Below, piece by piece: positions 1 to 7,026 of a stretch of 15,415 nt of DNA. The DNA lies in assembly GCA_046756445.1 (NCBI GenBank), contig JBHHWI010000071.1:1-15415 (forward strand). The letters run 5' to 3'. The position numbers were made by a program, and so were the translations under genes. Each line of letters opens with the position of its first letter. Within the stretch, counting starts at the first letter, position 1. The DNA is from JACZWL01 sp046756445 (GTDB lineage Bacteria; Pseudomonadota; Gammaproteobacteria; Steroidobacterales; Woeseiaceae). The notes under the pieces were generated by a model that worked only from the letters and a program-made list of their open reading frames with translations, did no database searches and was not told the origin of the DNA.

Positions 1-8
1 TTTGAGGC

Positions 9-59
9 GAATAGTGGACCTATTTAACGAAAATGATCGGAATAATAGACCGATTTCAC
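9..59 (+). promoter_or_regulatory. Putative operator: two direct repeats upstream of korA
   Basis: A 20-base element at 9-28 recurs at 40-59 with 16 of 20 identities; the copies share AATA, GACC and ATTT blocks at the same spacing. The start-to-start distance is 31 bp, about three helical turns, as expected for two regulator dimers on one face of the DNA. The first copy also contains a perfect dyad, AATAG-N5-CTATT. It lies 50-100 bp before the first gene of the benzoyl-CoA operon, where a regulator would act. There is no TGCA motif of the BzdR/BoxR type, so the regulator is not obvious. No convincing -35/-10 pair is visible, and the upstream part of the promoter may lie outside the window. 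Confidence 0.4.
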
Positions 60-109
60 ACCGCCGCAGTAGATTCCGCCTAAGTCCGACAGACTGCTAG
101 GGGGCGCGT

Positions 110-1846
110 ATGACAGATCGGGTGCGCAACGGGGATTCGTTCTCGGTCGCCCTGGTCGGCAAGGGCGGCTCCGGGATCGTCACCGCCGGTGAGATGCTGC
201 TGGCCGCCGCCGCCCGCGCCGGACGCTACGGAATGATGGTCCGCGCGGTCGGCCCGCAAATCCGGGGCGGCGAATCGGCGGCGCTGGTCCGGCTCGGCCG
301 AACCCGGGTCGACTGTCTCGACGATCGCTGCGACATCCTGATCGACGTGGACGGCAGTCACGCCGAGCGCTTTCTTGCCGACATCCGTATCGACACCGAC
401 AGCATCGTCGTGACCGACCCGGCCAGGGAGTCATTGCCCGGATCCGTCGCGTCGTCCGGTGCGCAGCTTCACGAACTCGAGATGAGCGCGCTGGCCGAAA
501 CCGTCGCCGGCGGGCGCGCCAACATGGTTGCTCTGGGCTATGCGGCGGGGCTTGCCGCGATCCCGGCCGCTTCGGTCGCACAGGCGATCGAAAGACAGCT
601 CGGACGTAAAGGGACGCAGGTGGTCGATGCCGGCCACGAATCGGCGATGCTCGGCTATGACCGGGCGGCGCAGTCTGCGACACGGCAATCCGACGCAGCT
701 GCCGACGCGACCGATAGTCATTGGCTGATCAGCGGCAACCACGCAACCGGTCTGGGTGCGCTTCGTGGCGGTATACGTTTCGCGGCCGCCTACCCGATCA
801 CACCTGCGACCGAGATCCTGGAGTGGCTGGCGCCGAGACTCAACGATGTGGGCGGCACTCTTGCGCAGGCCGAGGACGAGCTGGCGTCGATCAACATGGT
901 CATCGGCGCCTCCTTCGGCGGCATACCATCGTTGACGGCGACCTCGGGCCCCGGGCTGTCGCTGATGATCGAGAGTCTCGGCCTCGCGGTGTGCGCCGAG
1001 ATTCCGCTGGTGGTCGTCAACGTGATGCGGGTGGGCCCGTCCACCGGTATCCCGACGAAATCCGAGCAATCCGACTTCAACACAGCGGTCTACGGCCTGC
1101 ACGGGGACGCGCCACATATCGTCGTGGCACCGAATTCCGTGACAGACTGCGCCAACACGACGCAGTGGGCGGTGCATCTGGCGGAAGCGCAGCAGACCCC
1201 CGTCATCGTGTTATCGGACCAGTTCATCGCTCAGGCGACCGTCATCGCCGATCCGATACCCATGATCTCGATTTTCGCGAGGAGAAAACTCGCGAAGACC
1301 GTCGCGAAAAACTTCGAGCGCTATGCAATGACCGCGGACGGCATCTCACCGATGCCGTTGCCCGGCACGCCGGGGGGGCAGTACACGGCCGACGGTCTGG
1401 AGCACAGCGCAAGGGCCGTGCCCTCGGGTGCGGGCGACGATCACCGCGCCCAACTCGACAAGCGGGCCGCGAAGATCAACGATTTCGATTACGGCGCCAA
1501 CTGGGCGGACATCGAGGGGAACGGTGACCACGCGATTCTGACCTGGGGTTCCACGACCAGCGCGGTCAGAGAAGCGATCCGCAGGCTCCCCCCTGAAACT
1601 GCCGCCGGTCTCAAACTGGTTTCCCTGCGGCTGCTCCTGCCGGTCCGGGGGCAGGAGATGGCGCAAGCGCTTGCCGGTGTCCACCGCCTGATCGTCATCG
1701 AACAGAATCACACCGGCCAGCTTTACCGGTTCCTGCGCGCCTGGTACGAACTGCCGGCGGACGTGGCGACGATGCATCGTCCCGGACCATCGGTCTTTCG
1801 GCCCGGAGAGATCGCCGCACGACTGTGCGAATGGTACGGGCAATGA
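110..1846 (+). CDS. korA: 2-oxoglutarate:ferredoxin oxidoreductase, fused gamma-alpha subunit (KorA)
   Basis: With KorB this cytoplasmic enzyme oxidatively decarboxylates a 2-oxoacid, probably 2-oxoglutarate, to the acyl-CoA and reduces ferredoxin. In Thauera-type benzoate degraders that ferredoxin drives benzoyl-CoA reductase. The 578-residue product is a fusion. The gamma domain (about residues 11-185) has a GKGGSGIVTAGE nucleotide-type loop and VGPQIRGGES. The alpha domain (from about 205) has GNHATGLGA, YPITPATE (228-235), an AEDELASI segment and ATSGPGLSLM. A 2-oxoacid-dehydrogenase-type C-terminal domain follows. The start is supported by AGGGG at 99-103, six bases before the ATG. The stop overlaps the korB start as ATGA. 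The 2-oxoglutarate specificity is inferred from the neighbouring dch and had; sequence alone gives the 2-oxoacid:acceptor oxidoreductase family. Confidence 0.93.
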   Translation: MTDRVRNGDSFSVALVGKGGSGIVTAGEMLLAAAARAGRYGMMVRAVGPQIRGGESAALVRLGRTRVDCLDDRCDILIDVDGSHAERFLADIRIDTDSIVVTDPARESLPGSVASSGAQLHELEMSALAETVAGGRANMVALGYAAGLAAIPAASVAQAIERQLGRKGTQVVDAGHESAMLGYDRAAQSATRQSDAAADATDSHWLISGNHATGLGALRGGIRFAAAYPITPATEILEWLAPRLNDVGGTLAQAEDELASINMVIGASFGGIPSLTATSGPGLSLMIESLGLAVCAEIPLVVVNVMRVGPSTGIPTKSEQSDFNTAVYGLHGDAPHIVVAPNSVTDCANTTQWAVHLAEAQQTPVIVLSDQFIAQATVIADPIPMISIFARRKLAKTVAKNFERYAMTADGISPMPLPGTPGGQYTADGLEHSARAVPSGAGDDHRAQLDKRAAKINDFDYGANWADIEGNGDHAILTWGSTTSAVREAIRRLPPETAAGLKLVSLRLLLPVRGQEMAQALAGVHRLIVIEQNHTGQLYRFLRAWYELPADVATMHRPGPSVFRPGEIAARLCEWYGQ

Positions 1847-2676
1847 GTGCGCAGGCGCCCCGCCGGCTCAAGGCGAGCGACTACAAGACCAGGACCAAGC
1901 CTGTCTGGTGTCCGGGCTGCGGTGATTTCCATGTGCTTTTGAGTCTCGCGAAGGCGCTTGCGGAACTAGGCTTGCAACCGGAAAAAATTGCGGTAGTGTC
2001 CGGTATCGGTTGTTCGTCACGCATCCCGGCATATGTGAACTGCTACGGGTTTCATGGCGTCCATGGCCGGGCGTTACCGCTCGCGACCGGTCTCAAAGTG
2101 GCGCGGCCCGACCTGACCGTCGTCTGCGCCAGCGGCGACGGCGATGGTTTCTCGATCGGCGGCAATCACCTGCTGCATGCCTGCCGCCGCAATGTGGACA
2201 TCACCTACGTCGTGATGGATAACGAAGTCTACGGTATGACCAAGGGACAGCCATCTCCGACCACGGATCCCGACTGGGACAGCAAACTGGCGCCCGGCGG
2301 ACCGGGTATTTCGCCATTCCACCCCCTGGTGATCGCGCTCGCCTCGGGGGCCAACTTCGTCGCCCGCTCGTTTTCCGGCGATCCCAACGGCACCGCACGG
2401 ACGCTCGTGGATGCGATTTCCCATCCCGGGTTTTCGTTCGTGCAGATACTGAGCCCCTGTGTAACGTTTCGCCCGGACCAGAGGAAGTGGAAACACAAGG
2501 TTCACCCGCCGCCGGTCCCGCTCACGACGGATGCGGCGCAGGCCGCCAGGCGTGTCATGACCGACGACGGCTTCAACGTCGGCGTCCTGTACAAGGGTTC
2601 GCGCGAGCCCTACCGGCAATTCGTCGGCAAACGCGTCAGGCACGAGCGCGATATCGAAGAGGAGTTTCTGGTATGA
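1843..2676 (+). CDS. korB: 2-oxoglutarate:ferredoxin oxidoreductase, beta subunit (KorB)
   Basis: This is the thiamine-diphosphate and [4Fe-4S] subunit partnering KorA. The 277-residue protein has VWCPGCGD near the N-terminus (C23, C26), a third cysteine in SGIGCSSR (C57) and a fourth in SPCVTF (C206), the usual cluster ligands of this family. The ThDP/Mg motif is GDGDGFSIGGNH (98-109) with MDNEVYG (N127) about 25 residues on. The length is typical of beta subunits. I chose the ATG at 1843, which forms a 4-bp ATGA overlap with the korA stop; a GTG at 1825 and an ATG at 1831 in the same frame would only add residues before the conserved start. It is translationally coupled on both sides, since its stop overlaps the next start by 4 bp. 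Confidence 0.93.
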   Translation: MSAQAPRRLKASDYKTRTKPVWCPGCGDFHVLLSLAKALAELGLQPEKIAVVSGIGCSSRIPAYVNCYGFHGVHGRALPLATGLKVARPDLTVVCASGDGDGFSIGGNHLLHACRRNVDITYVVMDNEVYGMTKGQPSPTTDPDWDSKLAPGGPGISPFHPLVIALASGANFVARSFSGDPNGTARTLVDAISHPGFSFVQILSPCVTFRPDQRKWKHKVHPPPVPLTTDAAQAARRVMTDDGFNVGVLYKGSREPYRQFVGKRVRHERDIEEEFLV

Positions 2677-3206
2677 GGGTGACACAGCACGATTTTTCCG
2701 GGCATTTCTCGCTGGCCGAGCTCCTCGTCCATGCGCTGGTCATAGAGCTCGAAGCCGTGCAGAGTTACAAGGAGCTCGCCACGCAGATGCAGCAGTGCGG
2801 CAACTCCGAGGTCGCCGACGTGTTTCAGCAAATGTCGGTGCTGGAGGCCGGTCACGCGAAAAAGATCCGCGAGAAGGCGGGCGACATAGCGCTTCCGGAG
2901 CTGGCACCCTGGGAGTATCGCTGGCCCGGGCTCGAACCCCCGGAGAACATCGATCAATCGGGCGTCCACTATCTCATGACGCCCCATCAGGCGCTCGACC
3001 TCGCGCTGGAAAACGAATTGAATGCGCTGGCGTTCTTCGAAGCCATAGCAGACGGAAGCGCGGACGAGCGCGTGCGCTCCCTGGCGCGGGAGTTCGCCGA
3101 GGACGAACGTCAGCACGTCGCCTGGATGGAGGACTGGCTCACCAAATACCCCGAGCCGCCTTCCGATTGGGACTATGACCCGGATCCACCGGCGGCTCTC
3201 GATTAG
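2673..3206 (+). CDS. Ferritin-like / rubrerythrin-type di-iron protein
   Basis: A 177-residue four-helix-bundle protein of the ferritin-like superfamily. Two half-repeats each give the di-iron signature: a Glu-rich helix (E25/E27 with Y32) then E58-x-x-H61, and later E113/E115 then E145-x-x-H148. There is no rubredoxin CxxC domain, so it is an erythrin-like form rather than a full rubrerythrin. The C-terminal tail is acidic and proline-rich. Start: ATG at 2673, coupled to the korB stop as ATGA, with a strong AGGAG at 2660-2664. It lies 16 bp before dch. Ferritin-like di-iron proteins usually act as peroxidases or oxidases, or in iron storage. Here protection of the oxygen-sensitive KorAB or benzoyl-CoA reductase Fe-S clusters is a reasonable inference, not shown by the sequence. 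The exact role is unknown. Confidence 0.85.
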   Translation: MRVTQHDFSGHFSLAELLVHALVIELEAVQSYKELATQMQQCGNSEVADVFQQMSVLEAGHAKKIREKAGDIALPELAPWEYRWPGLEPPENIDQSGVHYLMTPHQALDLALENELNALAFFEAIADGSADERVRSLAREFAEDERQHVAWMEDWLTKYPEPPSDWDYDPDPPAALD

Positions 3207-3222
3207 TGCGGAGACATGTCAC

Positions 3223-4011
3223 ATGACCCACGCTCCACTGAAAGTCTGGCTCGAACGGGATGAGCGGGTCCTGCGATTGCAGCTCGCGCAGCCGAAGGCA
3301 AACATCATCGACGCCGCGATGATCGGCGCCCTGTCCGCCACCCTCGACAACCACGCGGACGACCCTCGCCTGATGTCGGTCGTGCTCGACGCCGCCGGCC
3401 CGAATTTCAGTTTCGGCGCCAGCGTCGAGGAACATCTGCCCGACCAATGCGCCGCAATGCTCAAGAAGTTCCATTCGCTGATCATGCAGATGATCGGATA
3501 CCCGATCCCGATCATTGCCGCCGTGCACGGCCAGTGCCTCGGCGGCGGCCTCGAATTAGCGTGCGCGGCGAGCATCATCATCGCGGCGCCCGGTGCCCGG
3601 CTCGGCCAGCCGGAGATTTCGCTTGCCGTGTTTGCACCTGCCGCGTCCTGCCTGCTGCCGGAGCGCCTCGGTCAGTCACAGGCGGAAATGCTGTTGCTGT
3701 CGGGCCGGAGCATCGACGCGATGAGGGCCAGGCAGATCGGCCTGGTCGACGAGGTCAGCGATCAGCCGGCGCAGGCGGCACTTGCCTGGACAGATGACAA
3801 CATCATCGACAAGAGCGCGAGCTCGCTGCGCATCGCCGTTGCCGCCGCTCGCCGCGACTACGTATCCCGCATCAAGGAAAAACTCGGGGCGCTCGAAGCC
3901 ATGTATATCGATGAACTGATGAAAACGAAAGACCCGGTCGAAGGCCTGACCGCGTTTCTCGAAAAGCGCAAGCCTGTCTGGGAACATGACACGACGGCGG
4001 CCGGCAAATGA
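3223..4011 (+). CDS. dch: Cyclohexa-1,5-diene-1-carbonyl-CoA hydratase
   Basis: This enzyme hydrates the dienoyl-CoA formed by class I benzoyl-CoA reductase to 6-hydroxycyclohex-1-ene-1-carbonyl-CoA. The 262-residue protein belongs to the enoyl-CoA hydratase/isomerase (crotonase) superfamily and closely resembles, from memory, Thauera Dch. Shared blocks are LKVWLERD near the N-terminus, PKANIIDAAMI, FSFGASVEEHLPDQCAAML (62-80), the oxyanion region GQCLGGGLELA (103-113), LGQPEI and FAPAASCLLPE. I chose the ATG at 3223 because GGAG (3210-3213) sits about nine bases before it and the protein then begins like its homologues; an in-frame ATG at 3175 lies inside the preceding gene. The stop overlaps had by 4 bp (ATGA), and Had uses the product of this enzyme, which strengthens the assignment over a generic crotonase. 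Confidence 0.92.
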   Translation: MTHAPLKVWLERDERVLRLQLAQPKANIIDAAMIGALSATLDNHADDPRLMSVVLDAAGPNFSFGASVEEHLPDQCAAMLKKFHSLIMQMIGYPIPIIAAVHGQCLGGGLELACAASIIIAAPGARLGQPEISLAVFAPAASCLLPERLGQSQAEMLLLSGRSIDAMRARQIGLVDEVSDQPAQAALAWTDDNIIDKSASSLRIAVAAARRDYVSRIKEKLGALEAMYIDELMKTKDPVEGLTAFLEKRKPVWEHDTTAAGK

Positions 4012-5075
4012 ATGCCTATCGCTGGGTGATGGACGAGCCGGGCAGGGCGTTCTCGAGACGGGATTTCGAGCCCGACGACCCGGCGGGCAACGAGGTCATC
4101 GTCGAGATCGCCGGTTGCGGCGTATGTCACACCGATCTGGGGTTTTTCTACGACGGCGTCAGAACCAAACACGCCTTACCGCTGACTCTCGGGCATGAGA
4201 TCAGCGGCCGCGTCACCGGCACGGGCAGCGCCGCGAGGGAGTGGCTGGACAAGCCGGTCATCGTCCCCGCCGTCATCCCCTGTGGTTCGTGCGAGCTGTG
4301 CGATCGCGGCCGCGGCACGATCTGCAGAAATCAGAAATCGCCGGGAATCGACATGCACGGCGGATTTGCAACGCATATCACCGTGCCGGCGGCAGGGCTC
4401 TGCGAGATCGATACGGCCCGCCTGGCCGGCGTCGACATGGAGCTCGCGGACGCATGCGTGATCGCGGATGCGTTGACGACCCCGTACCAGGCCATCGTCC
4501 AGGCCGGGGTCGAACCCGGGGACCTGGCCATCGTCATCGGCGTCGGCGGTATCGGCGGATATGCCGTGCAACTCGCGCATGCCAGGGGAGCGGCGGTGGT
4601 CGCCATCGACATCGACAAGGCGAAGCTGGACCGACTTAAAGACTATGGTGCCGGCATGACCGTCAATGCGCAGGAAGTACAGGGCAGGGCCATCCGGGAT
4701 GTTATCCGGGAATTCGCGAAAGACCGGGGCTTGCGACAGACGGAATGGAAGATCTTCGAGTGTTCCGGCGCCGCCGCCGGTCAGGCAACTGCGTTCGGAC
4801 TGTTGACCTATGGAGCCTGTCTGTCGGTGGTCGGCTTCACCATGGAAAAGGTGGAACTGCGCCTGTCCAAGCTGATGGCGTTTCATGCCAGTGCGCTCGG
4901 CAACTGGGGATGTCTGCCGGAGCATTATCCGGATGCACTCGAGATGGTCCTGACCGGAAAAGTGTCGATGCTGCCATTCATCGAGCGGCATCCCATGTCC
5001 GAAATCAACGAAATATTCGCCAGGGCACATGCCGGCGATCTGGACCGGCGCGCCATCCTGGTGCCGGATGAATAA
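4008..5075 (+). CDS. had: 6-hydroxycyclohex-1-ene-1-carbonyl-CoA dehydrogenase
   Basis: This enzyme oxidises the Dch product with NAD+ to 6-oxocyclohex-1-ene-1-carbonyl-CoA, the substrate of the ring hydrolase Oah. The 355-residue protein is a zinc-dependent medium-chain dehydrogenase. The catalytic-zinc region is GCGVCHTDLGFFYDGVRT (C40) plus GHE (H63, E64). The structural-zinc cysteines are C92, C95, C98 and C106. The Rossmann motif GVGGIGG starts at 178, and D201 at the end of beta-2 points to NAD rather than NADP. Specific Had hallmarks, recalled from Thauera and Azoarcus, are FFYDGVRT, WKIFECSG, LSVVGFTMEKVE and ALGNWGCLPEHYP. The start overlaps the dch stop. The length and the partner gene both fit. 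Confidence 0.93.
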   Translation: MNAYRWVMDEPGRAFSRRDFEPDDPAGNEVIVEIAGCGVCHTDLGFFYDGVRTKHALPLTLGHEISGRVTGTGSAAREWLDKPVIVPAVIPCGSCELCDRGRGTICRNQKSPGIDMHGGFATHITVPAAGLCEIDTARLAGVDMELADACVIADALTTPYQAIVQAGVEPGDLAIVIGVGGIGGYAVQLAHARGAAVVAIDIDKAKLDRLKDYGAGMTVNAQEVQGRAIRDVIREFAKDRGLRQTEWKIFECSGAAAGQATAFGLLTYGACLSVVGFTMEKVELRLSKLMAFHASALGNWGCLPEHYPDALEMVLTGKVSMLPFIERHPMSEINEIFARAHAGDLDRRAILVPDE

Positions 5076-6042
5076 CGCGAGTCGCGCAGCGCGAAGACCG
5101 CGATGCCGCCCATTGGTCGCCGATGATCTCGACCGGGTGATCGGAATCGACAGCGAATATACCGGACGGCGGCGCGACGGCTTTTATCGCAACAAGCTAC
5201 AGTCCGCTCTTGCCGAGCCGCGCGGATTCGTCTACCTCGGCTGTGAAGGCGATGCCGGATTGCAGGGCTTTCTTCTCGCCCGGCTGACAGAAGGCGAGTA
5301 CGGCACGCCGGCGGTATCGGCGTCCATGGATGCCATTGGCGTCGATCCCGCAGTCCGCAGACAGGGCGTCGGCAATTCGCTCATGGAAGCGCTGGGCGAA
5401 ATCCTGAAGCACAAGGGCGTCGGGACCATTCGGTCCCAGGTCGACTGGCGCAACCTGGGCATGCTGGAGTTTTTTGCGGGCACCGGTTTTACTCTGGCGC
5501 CCCGGCACGTGCTCGAGCGAGAGGTCGCTCATCTGGAAGAGACGGGATTCGAAGACGATTATGGCGACATCCACGGTGGACTACCGGACGCGCTGGCGCG
5601 GGATAACGTACCGTGCCGCTCGATGCGTGCCGATGATCTGCCGGCGATCGTAAAGATCGACCGCAAGCTGACGGGCAGCGGGCACCGCGCCTATCATGAG
5701 CGAAAGCTCATCGAGGCGCTCGGGGAATCCGGAATCCGCGTCTCTCTGGTCGCCGAACAGGACGAGCATGTCGTCGGTTTCGCAATGGCGAGGGTAGACT
5801 TCGGCGAGTTCGGCCGCGTCGAACCGGCGGCAGTGCTGGACAGTATCGCGGTAGACCCCGACTACGCGCATCGCCACGTCGGTACGGCGTTGCTGTCGCA
5901 ATTGCTGGCCAATCTGACGGCGCTTCAGATAGAGGTCATCCGCTCCGAGACCGATGCGGAACATTTCGACGTGCTTTCGTTTCTGCAATGCAACGGCTTC
6001 TCTCTGTCCCAGCGTCTCGCCTTCGTCCGCGAAGTCCGGTAA
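5068..6042 (+). CDS. Tandem GNAT-family N-acetyltransferase
   Basis: A 324-residue protein made of two GCN5-related acetyltransferase domains (about 13-150 and 183-322) joined by an acidic linker. Domain 1 has a good acetyl-CoA loop, VRRQGVGNSL (97-106), preceded by DAIGVDP. In domain 2 the matching stretch reads DSIAVDPDYAHRHVGTAL, with His270 where the first loop glycine should be, so acetyl-CoA binding there may be weak or lost. I chose the ATG at 5068, which overlaps the had stop by 8 bp; upstream in-frame codons from 5029 lie wholly inside had. No strong Shine-Dalgarno is visible, consistent with coupling to had. The substrate is unknown. In Rhodopseudomonas palustris a GNAT enzyme (RpPat) acetylates and silences aromatic acyl-CoA ligases; a similar role here is only an inference from the operon. 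Confidence 0.88.
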   Translation: MNNASRAARRPRCRPLVADDLDRVIGIDSEYTGRRRDGFYRNKLQSALAEPRGFVYLGCEGDAGLQGFLLARLTEGEYGTPAVSASMDAIGVDPAVRRQGVGNSLMEALGEILKHKGVGTIRSQVDWRNLGMLEFFAGTGFTLAPRHVLEREVAHLEETGFEDDYGDIHGGLPDALARDNVPCRSMRADDLPAIVKIDRKLTGSGHRAYHERKLIEALGESGIRVSLVAEQDEHVVGFAMARVDFGEFGRVEPAAVLDSIAVDPDYAHRHVGTALLSQLLANLTALQIEVIRSETDAEHFDVLSFLQCNGFSLSQRLAFVREVR

Positions 6043-6053
6043 GCCAAACCCCG

Positions 6054-6073
6054 AGCTGGTTCACGGATCAGCT
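6054..6073. terminator. Possible bidirectional terminator between convergent genes
   Basis: AGCTGGT (6054-6060) and ATCAGCT (6067-6073) form a 7-bp stem with one G-T wobble and a 6-base loop, placed exactly between the convergent acetyltransferase and esterase genes and touching the esterase stop codon. There is no T-run on either strand, so it would be a weak intrinsic terminator at best. Confidence 0.3.
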
Positions 6074-7005
6074 TATTCGCTTCCGGAGGCCGTGTCACTG
6101 AACACACGGCGATAGTACTCGAAGAAATCGCCCTGCCAGTTCTGCATCACGATTTCGAGATCGTGCGGGCTGTCGGGCACGATGCCCCACCGGTGCTCGA
6201 TGCCGAGATCATCGAGCGCCGAATGATAATTCCGGTTCCACTCCAGCAGGAGGTCGTCGGCGCCCACGAACACCCGCATGCTGGTCTTGCCGCGAACATG
6301 TTCCGCTTCGGTTTCCAGGACCCGCCAGGGCGATCGTTGCCGGGCGTAGCCGGCATCGCCGCCGAATACGTTGTCGAATATCGCGCGGCGCCGCTCGCGC
6401 AGGGTCTCCGGCGTGTGCAACGCGCCGGCCAGCACGGACACCGACGAAAACAGCTCCCGATACCTAATCCCGAGGTACGCCGCGCCGTAGCCGCCCATGG
6501 AGAATCCCTCGATCGCCCGTCCGCGTCGCTCGGCGATGGTGCGATAGTTGCCGTCGACATGCGGAATCAGCTCCTCGATGATCAGCGTCTCCATCGGCAG
6601 CCGGCCGTCCTTCGAATCGACCCACATGCTCAGGCCCGTGGGATCGATGCAGCTCACCAGGATCATCGGCACCGCATCGCCGGCACGGATAGCGGCATCC
6701 AGACGCGTCGCGACGGGCGTGGCGCTATACGGTCGCCCGTATGCGCCATGCAGCCAGTACACCACCGGGTATCGCCTGCCGCCGGCCTCGTAGCCGGGCG
6801 GCAGGTAGAGATAGAAGCTGACGTCCCCGCCGACCACCTTGCTCTCGAATCGCCCTATGCGCCAGATATCCGTCCACGAGCCGATCTCCCACCTCAGGTC
6901 CAGGACCTTCCCGGGATCAGTCACGGTCTCCTGGCCGGCTGTGTCCGGAATGACACCGACCGTCAGCAGCAGGAATGCCGCGGATGGCACGGATAATCTA
7001 AGCAT
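6073..7005 (-). CDS. Exported esterase, alpha/beta hydrolase (PF00756 esterase-D type)
   Basis: A 310-residue serine hydrolase resembling the enterochelin esterase / S-formylglutathione hydrolase family. The N-terminus (Arg3, then a hydrophobic stretch from about 5 to 20, then a small-residue site near 24) looks like a Sec signal peptide without a lipobox cysteine, so the enzyme is probably periplasmic or secreted. The fold motifs are YWLHGAYG (83-90), the nucleophile elbow GFSMGG (Ser169), a GADD acid region (Asp250 or 251) and PDSPHD (His281), giving a full triad. It starts 21 bp after the aldehyde dehydrogenase stop on the same strand, so the two are likely co-transcribed. The substrate cannot be read from the sequence; a carboxylic or aromatic ester is plausible from the aromatic-acid context. 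Enterochelin esterase activity is unlikely, since no siderophore genes are near. Confidence 0.85.
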   Translation of the reverse strand: MLRLSVPSAAFLLLTVGVIPDTAGQETVTDPGKVLDLRWEIGSWTDIWRIGRFESKVVGGDVSFYLYLPPGYEAGGRRYPVVYWLHGAYGRPYSATPVATRLDAAIRAGDAVPMILVSCIDPTGLSMWVDSKDGRLPMETLIIEELIPHVDGNYRTIAERRGRAIEGFSMGGYGAAYLGIRYRELFSSVSVLAGALHTPETLRERRRAIFDNVFGGDAGYARQRSPWRVLETEAEHVRGKTSMRVFVGADDLLLEWNRNYHSALDDLGIEHRWGIVPDSPHDLEIVMQNWQGDFFEYYRRVFSDTASGSE

Positions 7006-7026
7006 TGCGATGACTGCCGCCGGACA

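Noticed and set aside
1825..1842. Upstream GTG/ATG starts for korB
   Set aside because: The ATG at 1843 gives the standard ATGA overlap and the conserved N-terminus; the extra six residues lie within the end of korA.
6163..6996. A 277-codon plus-strand frame opposite the esterase
   Set aside because: The minus strand has an intact signal peptide and catalytic triad; the plus frame has no protein character.
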